DNA of 64,000 nucleotides. Origin: Oscillospiraceae bacterium (GTDB lineage: Bacteria; Bacillota; Clostridia; Oscillospirales; UBA644). The notes beneath the pieces are model-generated. The model searched no databases. It saw only the letters and a list, made by a program, of their open reading frames with translations, and had not been told where the DNA came from. Of the stretch, positions 28,121-36,596 are shown piece by piece. Each line of letters begins with the position of its first letter. Position 1 is the stretch's first letter. Location of the stretch: positions 100,984 through 164,983 of the forward strand of contig CACZQB010000054.1 of NCBI GenBank assembly GCA_902783255.1, written 5' to 3'. Made by a program: the position numbers and the translations under genes.

Positions 28121-28570
28121 TTACTTTTTCTTGGTAATGTTTGCAAGCTCCAGTTTAAATGTATCTATATCTTTAAAATCTTTATATACAGATGCGAATC
28201 TTACATATGCTACATCATCAATTTCAACAAGTTTCTGCATTGCAAGCTCGCCTATCTTATAGGAAGGGATTTCTCTGTCTCCCTCAAAAAGCAGATCCTG
28301 TTCGATATCTGCAACCGTTTTTTCGAGTACAGAATACGGAATATCCCTTTTTACGCAAGCCCGGCGAAATGATGTCAGCAATTTTTCCCTGTTAAATTCT
28401 TCTCTTGTTTTATCCCTTTTTATAACAATAAGTGGTGCATGCTCCACTTCCTCATATGTTGTAAAGCGTCTCTGGCAACTCAGGCACTCGCGTCTTCGAC
28501 GTATCTTATCTTCAAGAGGACGTGAATCAAGGACTTTACTGTTTTCGAATCCGCAATAAGGACATTTCAT
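28121..28570 (-). CDS. nrdR: Transcriptional repressor NrdR
   Basis: NrdR senses ATP/dATP and represses ribonucleotide reductase genes. It has 149 residues: an N-terminal zinc ribbon (MKCPYCG at the start, [13 protein letters not shown] 30 residues on) and an ATP-cone ([18 protein letters not shown]). The start at 28570 is set by AAAGGGG 8 bases before it and by family N-termini (MKCP); an in-frame ATG 9 bases upstream is less likely. It overlaps the preceding isomerase stop as ATGA. Confidence 0.96.
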   Translation of the reverse strand: MKCPYCGFENSKVLDSRPLEDKIRRRRECLSCQRRFTTYEEVEHAPLIVIKRDKTREEFNREKLLTSFRRACVKRDIPYSVLEKTVADIEQDLLFEGDREIPSYKIGELAMQKLVEIDDVAYVRFASVYKDFKDIDTFKLELANITKKK

Positions 28571-29364
28571 TGTATGCACCCCTTTAAAACACTATAAGAA
28601 TGTTTTACCGAATCAATAATTTCGGATTCATCTGAATATGCATTCGAGTAAACTTCAATAATATAATTTCCGGAATAACAGGCAGAATTCATATTGGAAA
28701 ACAATTGTTTTATATTAAATTTGCCTTTTCCGGGCAACAAGCAAGGACTGTCAGAATTAAAATCGTTTAAATGGATCAGTACCGTTTTGTCGGAAACTGC
28801 TTTTACAAAAAGTAACGGGTCATAACCAGACATATATGCTTGTTTAATATCAAAAGTAAAAGAAACATTATTGCCGAGATAGTCGGAAAATCGCTTTATA
28901 TAATCTAAATTCCCGCAAACATGTTTACGGACATTCTCCTGAGAAAGAATAATTCCTTCTTTTTTTGCTCTTTCATATAAAATACCGTAAACATCACAAT
29001 ATTTTTCAAAAGAGACGAATTTTTCGCTTTTTAAACCGTGGAAATTCAATATTTTTGCTCACAAAAAAGAGCATATTTCAAAATATCTGTCGTATATACA
29101 GATACCGTCTTCGAATCTCCTGGAATAATCCGAAAAAAAGAGATATGTTTCTGCAAAAGAAGTAAACGGGTGAACAGAGTTAATATGAATTCCGTAATAA
29201 TCGGTAATATTTCTAATTGTTTTAATATAATCAGGAAGCATTTCGGAATGCGTATTTATAAAGAATTCCATTTCCGAAACAGCAGCATCAGCTATGTTTT
29301 TTATTATATTTTCAGTTAATTTCGGATAATAGCATCCTGAGGAAATACCTATTTTATTATTCAT
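28567..29364 (-). pseudogene. Xylose-isomerase-like TIM-barrel protein, interrupted by one in-frame TGA
   Basis: Two segments in the same frame encode one protein of about 265 residues of the sugar phosphate isomerase/epimerase (AP endonuclease 2-like) fold. The first part begins MNNKIGISSGCYYP (ATG at 29364, overlapping the end of the maturase gene) and runs to SFL; then TGA at 29061-29059; then AKILNFHGLKSE continues without a frame change. In this fold the strand normally reads LGAKILNFHG, so the TGA most simply replaces a Gly codon (GGA to TGA). No second start with a good ribosome site follows. The second half keeps FTFDIKQAY and VLIHLNDFN metal/substrate strands. TGA is a normal stop in neighbours, so this is probably a recent nonsense change or a sequencing error. 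Confidence 0.7.
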
Positions 29365-30772
29365 CCAGTGCTTCAAGTGCCTTTAAGTAAACGGCACATT
29401 CAATTCGTTTTCTTTCCATTTCACAGGAGATTTCATGTGGTTTAAGAATATCGCCGTGACAGTTGAAATTGTTTGCGGCGCATCCGCCTGAACAATAATA
29501 TTTTGCCCAGCATTTTTCGCAGACAGGTTTATTCAAGACTGTTGATTTTTTGAAATAATCGACCAGTTCTTTTTTGGTTTCAAAGCTTTCAAGAACATTA
29601 CCAAGTTTGAAATCGTCCATTCCAGCAAAGCGATGACATGGGAAAATATCGCCATCAGGTGTAATTGCGACATATTCTGTTCCGCAACCGCAACCTTTAA
29701 CACGTTTAATAACACATGGTCCCTGTTCAAGATCTATCATAAAATGAAAAAAATTAAAACCGTTACCGTTTTTTCGATGCGTTTCCATTTTATCTGTGAG
29801 TAAATCATATTCCTCAAAAATGCGGTCAAGATGCTCCTCTTTGATGGCAAGAGGATCATTACTGTCAAGAACAACGGGTTCGACGGAAATCTGATCAAAT
29901 CCAAGGGAATGAATATGTTCGACATCAGAAGAAAAATCTAGGTTAAGAGGAGTAAAAGTTCCTCTTACATAATAATCTTTTCCGTTTCTTTCAGATACGA
30001 GTTTTTTGAATTTAGGAACGATTCTGTCGTAAGAACCGTTGCCTGCAACATCATATCTGACTTGATCGTTTACGGATTTTCTTCCGTCAAGAGATAAAAC
30101 AACATTGGACATTTCACGATTTATATAATCGGATATTTCATCATTAAGAAGAATACCGTTTGTAGTTATTGTAAATCTGAAATTCTTATTATATTGTTTT
30201 TCAAGGGAGCGAGCATATGCAACGGTTTTTTTGACTACATCGAAATTGATGAGCGGCTCTCCGCCGAAAAAGTCAATTTCAAGGTTATGTCTCGTTCCGG
30301 AACGATTAATAACAAAATCAATCGCCTTTTTGGCTACCTCAAAAGGCATATTTTTTCTGCCATGTCCGAAGTCTCCGCCTTCTGCAAAACAATACTTACA
30401 TCTGAGATTACAGTCATGTGAAATGTGCAGGCAAAGCGCTTTAATAGGATAATCATCAGGAAGATTGATTTCGTAATCACGTTTTGTAAATAACAGCTCT
30501 TCATTGTAAAGAGCCTTGATCTCAGAAAATGCTTCTTCGATTTCATCTGGTTCAAAACAGAATAAAGAAATCAGATCGTCTTTAATTTTCTGAGGGCATG
30601 ACTGCATATCAAAAATGGACTCAGGTGTACTTGTCAACTTTTCGTTGTCGCCATTAAACGCTTCATTGATAAGTCTGCAGAGTTCATAAGCGGTTGGTTC
30701 AAAAACATGAACCGAACCGCTTTCAACGTCCAAAACGATATTTATGCCGTTCTTTGAGAAAAAATGAAGCAT
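29357..30772 (-). CDS. scfB: Radical SAM SCIFF peptide maturase
   Basis: Puts thioether cross-links into the SCIFF peptide (ranthipeptide class) using a radical SAM mechanism. It has 471 residues: an N-terminal peptide-recognition (RRE-like) region of about 95 residues, the 4Fe-4S SAM motif CNLRCKYC at 121-128, and a SPASM C-terminus with auxiliary-cluster Cys in GCGCGTEYVAITPDG, FPCHRF, CEKCWAKYYCSGGC and a final Cys near 456. All cluster ligands look intact. It starts at the base next to the stop of the peptide gene (zero spacing), so precursor and enzyme are made together. Confidence 0.95.
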   Translation of the reverse strand: MLHFFSKNGINIVLDVESGSVHVFEPTAYELCRLINEAFNGDNEKLTSTPESIFDMQSCPQKIKDDLISLFCFEPDEIEEAFSEIKALYNEELLFTKRDYEINLPDDYPIKALCLHISHDCNLRCKYCFAEGGDFGHGRKNMPFEVAKKAIDFVINRSGTRHNLEIDFFGGEPLINFDVVKKTVAYARSLEKQYNKNFRFTITTNGILLNDEISDYINREMSNVVLSLDGRKSVNDQVRYDVAGNGSYDRIVPKFKKLVSERNGKDYYVRGTFTPLNLDFSSDVEHIHSLGFDQISVEPVVLDSNDPLAIKEEHLDRIFEEYDLLTDKMETHRKNGNGFNFFHFMIDLEQGPCVIKRVKGCGCGTEYVAITPDGDIFPCHRFAGMDDFKLGNVLESFETKKELVDYFKKSTVLNKPVCEKCWAKYYCSGGCAANNFNCHGDILKPHEISCEMERKRIECAVYLKALEALDE

Positions 30773-30922
30773 TTATTTACGAGCTTCGTTTTCACATTTC
30801 TGATTGGCGACAGTACAAGAGGTTTTGCAGGCGCTCTGACATGAAGTCTGGCATTCGCCACATCCGCCCTTGCATGCAGACTTTTTAAGAGTTTTTTTAA
30901 CAAGAGTTTTGATCTGTTTCAT
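30773..30922 (-). CDS. scfA: SCIFF ribosomal peptide precursor
   Basis: A 49-residue peptide. It has a basic leader (MKQIKTLVKKTLKKSA) and then a Cys-rich core: CKGGCGECQTSCQSACKTSC, then TVANQKCENEARK. Cys are at 17, 21, 24, 28, 32, 36 and 43, seven in all. In characterised SCIFF peptides a thioether joins Cys32 to Thr37; both residues are present at those positions here. A strong GAAGGAGA site lies 6 bases before the ATG. The maturase gene follows directly and yajC precedes, the common clostridial arrangement. SCIFF is nearly universal in Clostridia but its biological role is still unknown; quorum-related effects have been reported. Confidence 0.95.
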   Translation of the reverse strand: MKQIKTLVKKTLKKSACKGGCGECQTSCQSACKTSCTVANQKCENEARK

Positions 30923-30971
30923 TTTATATCTCCTTCAAAAATTGAATACTATTGAAATACTTTAAAGAATA

Positions 30972-31364
30972 TCAGGAATCTGAAATTGTGTCTTTGGACT
31001 GTATTGCCCATTTTTTTATTGAAATGCGGTTTTTATCAGCGCCGGTTTCGATTATGTAAGTATCATCATCTTTTATCTGACGAACGATACCTGTGATTCC
31101 GCCTATTGTGGTGATCTGATCACCTATTCCTATACTGTTACGCATTTTCTGAGTTTCTTTTTCCTGCTTACGTTGAGGTCTTATGAGAAAGAAATAAAAA
31201 GCAACAATTACAAGGACAAACGGAAGAAAGCTTAAAAGCGTTGTCCATATATTTGCCGTGGGTTGAGCTGCAACAGCTTCAGCAGTATCGGAAGCAGTGC
31301 CCGTTACGACATCGTCAACGGCATCAAGGAAAATCGTAAGTGCTGTAAAAAATCTTGTTAACAA
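30972..31364 (-). CDS. yajC: Preprotein translocase subunit YajC
   Basis: An accessory subunit of the Sec/SecDF translocase. It has 130 residues: a longer than usual N-terminus (about 40 residues, Ala/Thr-rich), one membrane helix (LLSFLPFVLVIVAFYFFLI), the signature RPQRKQEKE, and the KOW-like domain IGIGDQITTIGGITGIV. The start is TTG at 31364 with GGAGG 9 bases before; no in-frame ATG precedes the helix. It is encoded 49 bases upstream of the SCIFF gene. SCIFF clusters near yajC and secDF are a known clostridial pattern, which hints at Sec export of the peptide. Confidence 0.92.
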   Translation of the reverse strand: MLTRFFTALTIFLDAVDDVVTGTASDTAEAVAAQPTANIWTTLLSFLPFVLVIVAFYFFLIRPQRKQEKETQKMRNSIGIGDQITTIGGITGIVRQIKDDDTYIIETGADKNRISIKKWAIQSKDTISDS

Positions 31365-31397
31365 AGTGGTAAACCTCCGCTAAAATAATATATTTTA

Positions 31398-31426
31398 ATT
31401 ATACTATACACCGAAGAAAATTTCAA
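31398..31426 (-). promoter_or_regulatory. Sigma-A promoter for yajC-SCIFF
   Basis: On the minus strand: TTGAAA (31426-31421), 17-bp spacer, TATAAT (31403-31398). No other good promoter was found before the SCIFF gene, so yajC, scfA and scfB probably share this one. Confidence 0.75.
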
Positions 31427-31508
31427 GTATTTTCAGCAAAGAATATTTTGACATTTTTCTGATAAATCATAATAGACGCATAATCGGTCCAAAATTTTCA
31501 GCAATCAA

Positions 31509-32477
31509 TCAGTGATTGCTATCTGCGTTAGTGTTTTGAGAAAAGTCTTGATTTATATTCTCTGTATCTGAAGAACTTCCTTCTGTACTCATATCATTTG
31601 ATATCAAATGATCAAGAACGGGTCCATTATGCAAATTTATTGTATTTTTCTCTGATTTATCTTGTTTTTTTGATACAATAAGTATAAACCTTAAAATTAC
31701 AGCTGATACAAGGAAATCGGCGATATATGCAAATATACTGTCAACAGGAATATTATATGGGTTCCCGGGAAAGAAATACATCACAAACTCTGCAAGATGC
31801 AATATTGCAAGAAATACGGTGGAAAGTCCAAATGCAACAAAGTATTTTTTTGAACGAAGACCTGCCAGTATTTTAGAGAAATTCAGCTGGGACAAAACAA
31901 TAAAACCTATGAGAAGTATCGTATGTGTGCTGTATGCCTTAGAAAGGATTTCGTTCATGTCAAGAAATCTTGTAAAAAGACGTAAAACATAATAAAAAGT
32001 AAGCGACAATGAAAGAATAGACATGAAAGAGCTTGAAGAATATCTTTTCGGATCTGATGCGAAAAAAACAATAAACACACATGAAAGTGCAGCCAGTATT
32101 AAGATATAGATTTTAGAATCGGTGAATAATTCTTTGATACTGTCATAAGAAAAGTTGATTTGATACTCGACAAGTAAATCATGAAGAGCGCTTCCGAGAA
32201 TAAATACAGCAGAAGCAATCATGATTACTTTGTCTGCAATATTAACAGCCGAGAGGCGTTTTCTTATCGATTTTGACTCGGTTTTAGTAAGAAATATTCC
32301 TGAAATAAAAAATGCAATAACAAGAAAAATATAAATATTACAAAGTAGTGGAATAAAACTGTCGAGATAATAAAAACCGCTTGATGGCTCAATTGCAAAC
32401 AATATTTCGAGAATACGGAAAATGAGTCCAAAAAAACTCAAGGGAAAAAGCATTTTGATGTATATCTTCGTTTTCAT
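31509..32477 (-). CDS. Hypothetical polytopic membrane protein
   Basis: Not recognised. 322 residues with about eight to nine hydrophobic segments and a hydrophilic C-terminal tail of about 45 residues rich in Asn, Ser and Asp (HNGPVLDHLISNDMS, DTENINQDFSQNTNADSNH). No catalytic motif is visible. An ATG at 32516 is in frame but lies at the transcription start predicted from the promoter, so the ATG at 32477, with AAAGGAT upstream, is preferred. The gene is alone in its unit, between DegV and yajC. Confidence 0.65.
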   Translation of the reverse strand: MKTKIYIKMLFPLSFFGLIFRILEILFAIEPSSGFYYLDSFIPLLCNIYIFLVIAFFISGIFLTKTESKSIRKRLSAVNIADKVIMIASAVFILGSALHDLLVEYQINFSYDSIKELFTDSKIYILILAALSCVFIVFFASDPKRYSSSSFMSILSLSLTFYYVLRLFTRFLDMNEILSKAYSTHTILLIGFIVLSQLNFSKILAGLRSKKYFVAFGLSTVFLAILHLAEFVMYFFPGNPYNIPVDSIFAYIADFLVSAVILRFILIVSKKQDKSEKNTINLHNGPVLDHLISNDMSTEGSSSDTENINQDFSQNTNADSNH

Positions 32478-32521
32478 TGCAGAAATATATCCTTTTATAA
32501 ATTTATATACAACCATTTATT

Positions 32522-32550
32522 ATTATAACCTATTTTAACTGAAATGTCAA
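32522..32550 (-). promoter_or_regulatory. Consensus promoter for the hypothetical membrane protein
   Basis: On the minus strand: TTGACA (32550-32545), 17-bp spacer, TATAAT (32527-32522); all 12 positions match. The -10 ends only 5 bases before the in-frame ATG at 32516, which rules that ATG out as a normal start unless the message is leaderless. Confidence 0.82.
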
Positions 32551-32597
32551 GCATTTTGATAATTAAAGCAAGTTCGTTTAAAATATAATTAAGGATT

Positions 32598-32623
32598 CAA
32601 GCCGCCCGGAATCGAGCGGCTTG
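32598..32623 (-). terminator. Terminator downstream of degV
   Basis: 8-bp GC-rich stem CAAGCCGC / GCGGCTTG with a 10-base loop, 13 bases past the DegV stop. The T tail on the minus strand is weak (AATCCTTAATTATATTT). Confidence 0.6.
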
Positions 32624-32635
32624 GAACAGTATTCA

Positions 32636-33487
32636 TTAGATTGTTTCAAAAAGAATCCCAAGGGTGTTTGGACCGCAATGCGATGCAATTGTTGATCCTG
32701 CATATGTATCGTAAACAGTGTCAAAAATCCCGGTTGCTTTTGTTGCTTCAACGCATGCCTGAACATACTCAGGATGTTCAAGACATGTATGAGTGACAAA
32801 AACACGTTTTTTTGCAAATTGTAAACCTTCTGCAGACAGTCTGTCATTGATATATTTGACGAGAATATCTTTCATGTTTCCTCTGTATTTTTTTCCAACA
32901 CCCAGTTTCCCACCGGTTACTTCAATACATGGATGAAGTTTCAGCAGATTCGCGCCGAATGCGGAAACTGCAGAACAACGACCGCCTTTATAAAGATAAT
33001 CAAGTCTGTCAATAATAAAGCTTACATTCATATTCTTTGTTTCCGCTGATACCTTTTTAATGATTTCTTCGGCTGATAATCCATCGTCTCTTAAATCACA
33101 TGCTTTCAACAAACTGAGTGCAATGCCTGTGGAAAGATTTTCCGAATCCGCGACATAAACATGTCCGACTTCTTTACCCGCAAGAACTGCATTTTGCATT
33201 GTTGAAGACAACTCATTACCGATTCCGACAAAAACGACATCATATTCGTTATCTACGAAAGGTTTGAAAAAGTTGATGAAATCGCCTATGCTCCTGGCAG
33301 ATGTTTTAGGTAATATTCCTGTTTTATCGACATAGCTGAAGATATCTTTAGGAAAAATATTCTCGCCGTCCAGATAATCATTATCTCCTAAAACCACATT
33401 AAGAGGTAATAATTTAATATCAAACTTTTCAATTATTTCTTTTGAAAGGTCACAGCAACTATCAGTTGTGATTACTACTTTACGCAA
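32636..33487 (-). CDS. DegV family fatty-acid-binding protein
   Basis: 283 residues of the DegV/FakB fold. FakB proteins bind a fatty acid and present it to the kinase FakA for incorporation into lipids; not all DegV proteins do this. Seen: ITTDSCCDLSKEI at the N-terminus, KTSARSIGDF (the loop that is TSQPS in many members), and GIGNELSSTMQNA. The start is TTG at 33487, set by an AGGGAGGTG site 5 bases before it. The gene follows the mannosidase by 12 bases and is probably co-transcribed with it. No fakA gene is in the window. Confidence 0.9.
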   Translation of the reverse strand: MRKVVITTDSCCDLSKEIIEKFDIKLLPLNVVLGDNDYLDGENIFPKDIFSYVDKTGILPKTSARSIGDFINFFKPFVDNEYDVVFVGIGNELSSTMQNAVLAGKEVGHVYVADSENLSTGIALSLLKACDLRDDGLSAEEIIKKVSAETKNMNVSFIIDRLDYLYKGGRCSAVSAFGANLLKLHPCIEVTGGKLGVGKKYRGNMKDILVKYINDRLSAEGLQFAKKRVFVTHTCLEHPEYVQACVEATKATGIFDTVYDTYAGSTIASHCGPNTLGILFETI

Positions 33488-33499
33488 AAAGACACCTCC

Positions 33500-36400
33500 C
33501 TATAATTCTACGCAGATGGTCTTGATTTCAAAGGGTTTGACATATATTTCGAATTCGGAACTGGTTGATATGACTGATTTTTCTTCTTCAAGCATATTTG
33601 TTTCAACGATACGTTTAACATCACTTATTCCGACACATGCCTTTACGGTCTTACCTGTTCCGAGTGCATCATAAAATCTGAAAACAATTGCATTGCTGTT
33701 TTCGGCTTTCTTAACAGCCTCCACAATTATGTTGGACGAATCAAATTTAATGAGTGAGTCCGATATGTCGCATCGTCCTGCGACTGTTGTGACATTAACG
33801 TTAAGTTCGTATGCAGGTCTGACGACATTCTCAACAGAAAAAGCGTCGTGAGGCAACAGCGAATATGTAAAGGTGTGAACACCGTTATCTCCGCGAGGAT
33901 CAGGATGTGTGCTACTCTTTAAAAGTGTAGGACGAACATCGCTGCCAAGAACTGAAATACCATATTTGCAGTCGTTCAATATTGCTACTCCGAATTCCAT
34001 TTCAGAAATATCTGTCCATTTATGATTACATACTTCAAAACGGGCTCTATCCTGAGAAAGATTTCTATGAGTGGGACGTTCAGCATAACCATACTGAATT
34101 TCATGTCTTGCTGTTCCTGAGAAAACGTTAAGCTCAAATCCTGCTTTGAGAAGTTTGTGCTTTTCTTTCCAGTCAACTTTTGTTTCAAAATCGATCTTTT
34201 TGCTGTCAGAATAAAGAACCATATCCTGAGTGAAGAGGGACGCCTCACCTATTTTCCAAACGCTTCTTATACGTAGCTGAAGTTCTCCCTGATCGATAAG
34301 CTCACGTGAAACAAGGTTCGACTGAAGCTGCATTTTAAGATACTGATCCGGATTAATATCCCAGTTATCCCAATAATTCGGAAGGTCTTCTCCAAGCCAG
34401 ATCGAGTTGAGAGCTCCGCCATCCTTTACAAGTTCTCGACCGGTTGATTTATCGATAAAACTTGATATTCTGCCTATTTTATCAAATTTGATCTCAGCAT
34501 ACGGAGTAACAACTTTTGAAAGTGATGAGTTTACTCTGAATGGGCTCTTTCCTGAATTGTTTATATTATCGAGGGTATATACTGATGATCCAAGCGAAGG
34601 GATATCCGCGCCTGAGACATAGACCTTTTTAGTTCCTTCAAGATCAGTATAAGCCTGTGCTTTAAGCCCTTTCGGAGCCTTATCTGTATTTTCGAGAACA
34701 AACGATTTTCTATTCCAGCTTAAATCGTTGAAAACAGTTATTTCTTTTTCATTGATATCGGTGATCTCAAGAGCCTTTTCGGCTGTTAGTATTTGTGCGG
34801 CGGATATGCCTTCTTTAAATGCCGCTATTGCTTCGTCATTAACCCTTGCAATGGAAGAACCCGGAAGAATATCGTGGAACTGATGCATCAAGAGATGTTT
34901 CCAAAGTTTATCAAATTGTTCGGTTGGATACTCTTTTCCTCTGAGAAATGCGATCGTTGAAACGAATTCAGCAGCTCTCATTGCAAATTCGAGTTTTCTG
35001 TTTCCTTTTTTAACTTCGGCAACGGATGTGAGTGTGCCTCTGTGGAGCTCAAGATAAAGCTCGCCAAACCACTTTGGAAGATCTGTTGATGTTTCCTCAA
35101 GTTTGTGCATGAATTTTGAAACTGTTGTCATTTCACCTTTCGGACAACCTTCAAGATCACGAACTCGTTTAGCGTATTCGGATAATTCGTATGTTGGTCC
35201 TCCTCCGCCATCCCCATGACCAAGTGCGGCCAGACGCATTTCCTGAACATCTTTATGCTGAACATCATTCCACATCGAAATGAGTGTTTCGGGTGTCGGG
35301 TTCGCAGGAATTGTATTAAAGTGCGCAAGAACAGATGATCCGTCAATTCCTTCCCAGACGAACGTGTCGTAAGGGAAGCGGTTTGTATCGTTCCATGATA
35401 GTTTAGTGGTGCAGAAATAGTTTATACCGCATCCCTTTAAAATCTGAGGCAATGCAGCAGAATAGCCAAAAACATCAGGTTCCCAAAGGACATCGGATGA
35501 ATAACCGTAGTATTTTCTTGTGAAAGACTGACCTACAAGCAGTTGACGGACAAAACTTTCACCTGATGTTATATTACAGTCGGGTTCTACCCACATTCCT
35601 CCGTTTGGTTCCCATCTGCCCTCTTTAACGCGTTCCTGAATACGAGCAAAAAGTTCCGGATAATCCTGACGAACAAAATCAGCATGACAAGGAGCGCTCT
35701 GGATAAAAATAAAGTCTTCGTTTTGTTCCATTAAATTCAGAACGGATGAAAAAGTTCTGCCGCATTTTCTTCTTGTTTCGCTTATAGGCCAAAGCCAGGC
35801 CGTGTCGATATGAGAATGTCCTACCAGTCCGATCGTGGGAGCGGTTTTTGAATTCTTAGATGAAAGGAACGGCTTCATTGCGGCACAAGCATCTTTAAGT
35901 TTGGGACGCCATTCGCTTTCAGGTGTTTCATCCGGATCCCCATTGATTATGGAAAAAACATTTTCAAGCACTTTCATTGCTTTTGCGGTTCTAAGACTGT
36001 TCTTATCATTTTTTGTCGCATTTACAAATGAAAGCACTGTTGCAAGGTCGAAAATGAAATCACGGACATCCTCACGTTCCATTGCAATGAAGATACCGCC
36101 GAAAGTTTTACATCCTTTTACGATTTTAGGATTTTCTTCGCCTATTCCGCATCCCGGGAACCAATGTCCGCTGTAGGATTCAAATGCAAAATGATATTTA
36201 TCGCCCTTTTTTGCTGATTTCACGAGATGAACATATGGGTGATTGTTGTCAAAAACGCCCTTTAGTATATCATTTGCAAACCAAAGTGTTTCGCCGTTTG
36301 TTTTTGCGCCGACAAACAATTTTTTACCGTCCATTGAAGAAGGAATTTTATAATCGCAGCGAAACCACGCAGTAATACCTTCATCACCCCAGGAAGATCC

Positions 36401-36562
36401 TTTTTCAATTGGTGTACCATCCTCCTTCGGTTCATGCTGAAGTCTTTCAGGGGTTTCATAAATCGTTACTCCTTTAACTTCTGCAATGTCCTCAAAACGA
36501 TAGTGTTCATACTTTTTCAATGCTCTGTGAAGTTTTTCTGTTAAGGTGTTGACAACAAGCAT
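33500..36562 (-). CDS. Alpha-mannosidase, GH38
   Basis: A 1020-residue retaining alpha-mannosidase, zinc-dependent, without a signal peptide and so probably cytoplasmic. GH38 motifs: VGHSHIDTAWLWP at about 247-259 (zinc His and Asp), and the nucleophile Asp in LWEPDVFGYS (about 363), with ALGHGDGGGGPT further on. An N-terminal beta domain (about 1-220) precedes the catalytic barrel, and a large C-terminal beta-sandwich region follows, as usual. It would trim mannose from imported glycans, and manA in this window could process the product after phosphorylation. It lies between a repeat-module surface protein (34 bases upstream) and degV. Confidence 0.93.
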   Translation of the reverse strand: MLVVNTLTEKLHRALKKYEHYRFEDIAEVKGVTIYETPERLQHEPKEDGTPIEKGSSWGDEGITAWFRCDYKIPSSMDGKKLFVGAKTNGETLWFANDILKGVFDNNHPYVHLVKSAKKGDKYHFAFESYSGHWFPGCGIGEENPKIVKGCKTFGGIFIAMEREDVRDFIFDLATVLSFVNATKNDKNSLRTAKAMKVLENVFSIINGDPDETPESEWRPKLKDACAAMKPFLSSKNSKTAPTIGLVGHSHIDTAWLWPISETRRKCGRTFSSVLNLMEQNEDFIFIQSAPCHADFVRQDYPELFARIQERVKEGRWEPNGGMWVEPDCNITSGESFVRQLLVGQSFTRKYYGYSSDVLWEPDVFGYSAALPQILKGCGINYFCTTKLSWNDTNRFPYDTFVWEGIDGSSVLAHFNTIPANPTPETLISMWNDVQHKDVQEMRLAALGHGDGGGGPTYELSEYAKRVRDLEGCPKGEMTTVSKFMHKLEETSTDLPKWFGELYLELHRGTLTSVAEVKKGNRKLEFAMRAAEFVSTIAFLRGKEYPTEQFDKLWKHLLMHQFHDILPGSSIARVNDEAIAAFKEGISAAQILTAEKALEITDINEKEITVFNDLSWNRKSFVLENTDKAPKGLKAQAYTDLEGTKKVYVSGADIPSLGSSVYTLDNINNSGKSPFRVNSSLSKVVTPYAEIKFDKIGRISSFIDKSTGRELVKDGGALNSIWLGEDLPNYWDNWDINPDQYLKMQLQSNLVSRELIDQGELQLRIRSVWKIGEASLFTQDMVLYSDSKKIDFETKVDWKEKHKLLKAGFELNVFSGTARHEIQYGYAERPTHRNLSQDRARFEVCNHKWTDISEMEFGVAILNDCKYGISVLGSDVRPTLLKSSTHPDPRGDNGVHTFTYSLLPHDAFSVENVVRPAYELNVNVTTVAGRCDISDSLIKFDSSNIIVEAVKKAENSNAIVFRFYDALGTGKTVKACVGISDVKRIVETNMLEEEKSVISTSSEFEIYVKPFEIKTICVEL

Positions 36563-36596
36563 ATTGTTTCTCCTTTTAAAAATGAATTTGAATTAT

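Noticed and set aside
29059-29061. TGA as selenocysteine or as a reassigned Gly codon
   Set aside because: The aligned residue is expected to be Gly, not Cys. No nearby SECIS-like hairpin was seen. Other genes here (recO, era, phoH, nrdR's neighbour) end in TGA, so the code is standard.
31430-31508. Plus-strand TTGACA near 31459 as a promoter
   Set aside because: There is no fitting -10 at a proper distance and no plus-strand gene follows.
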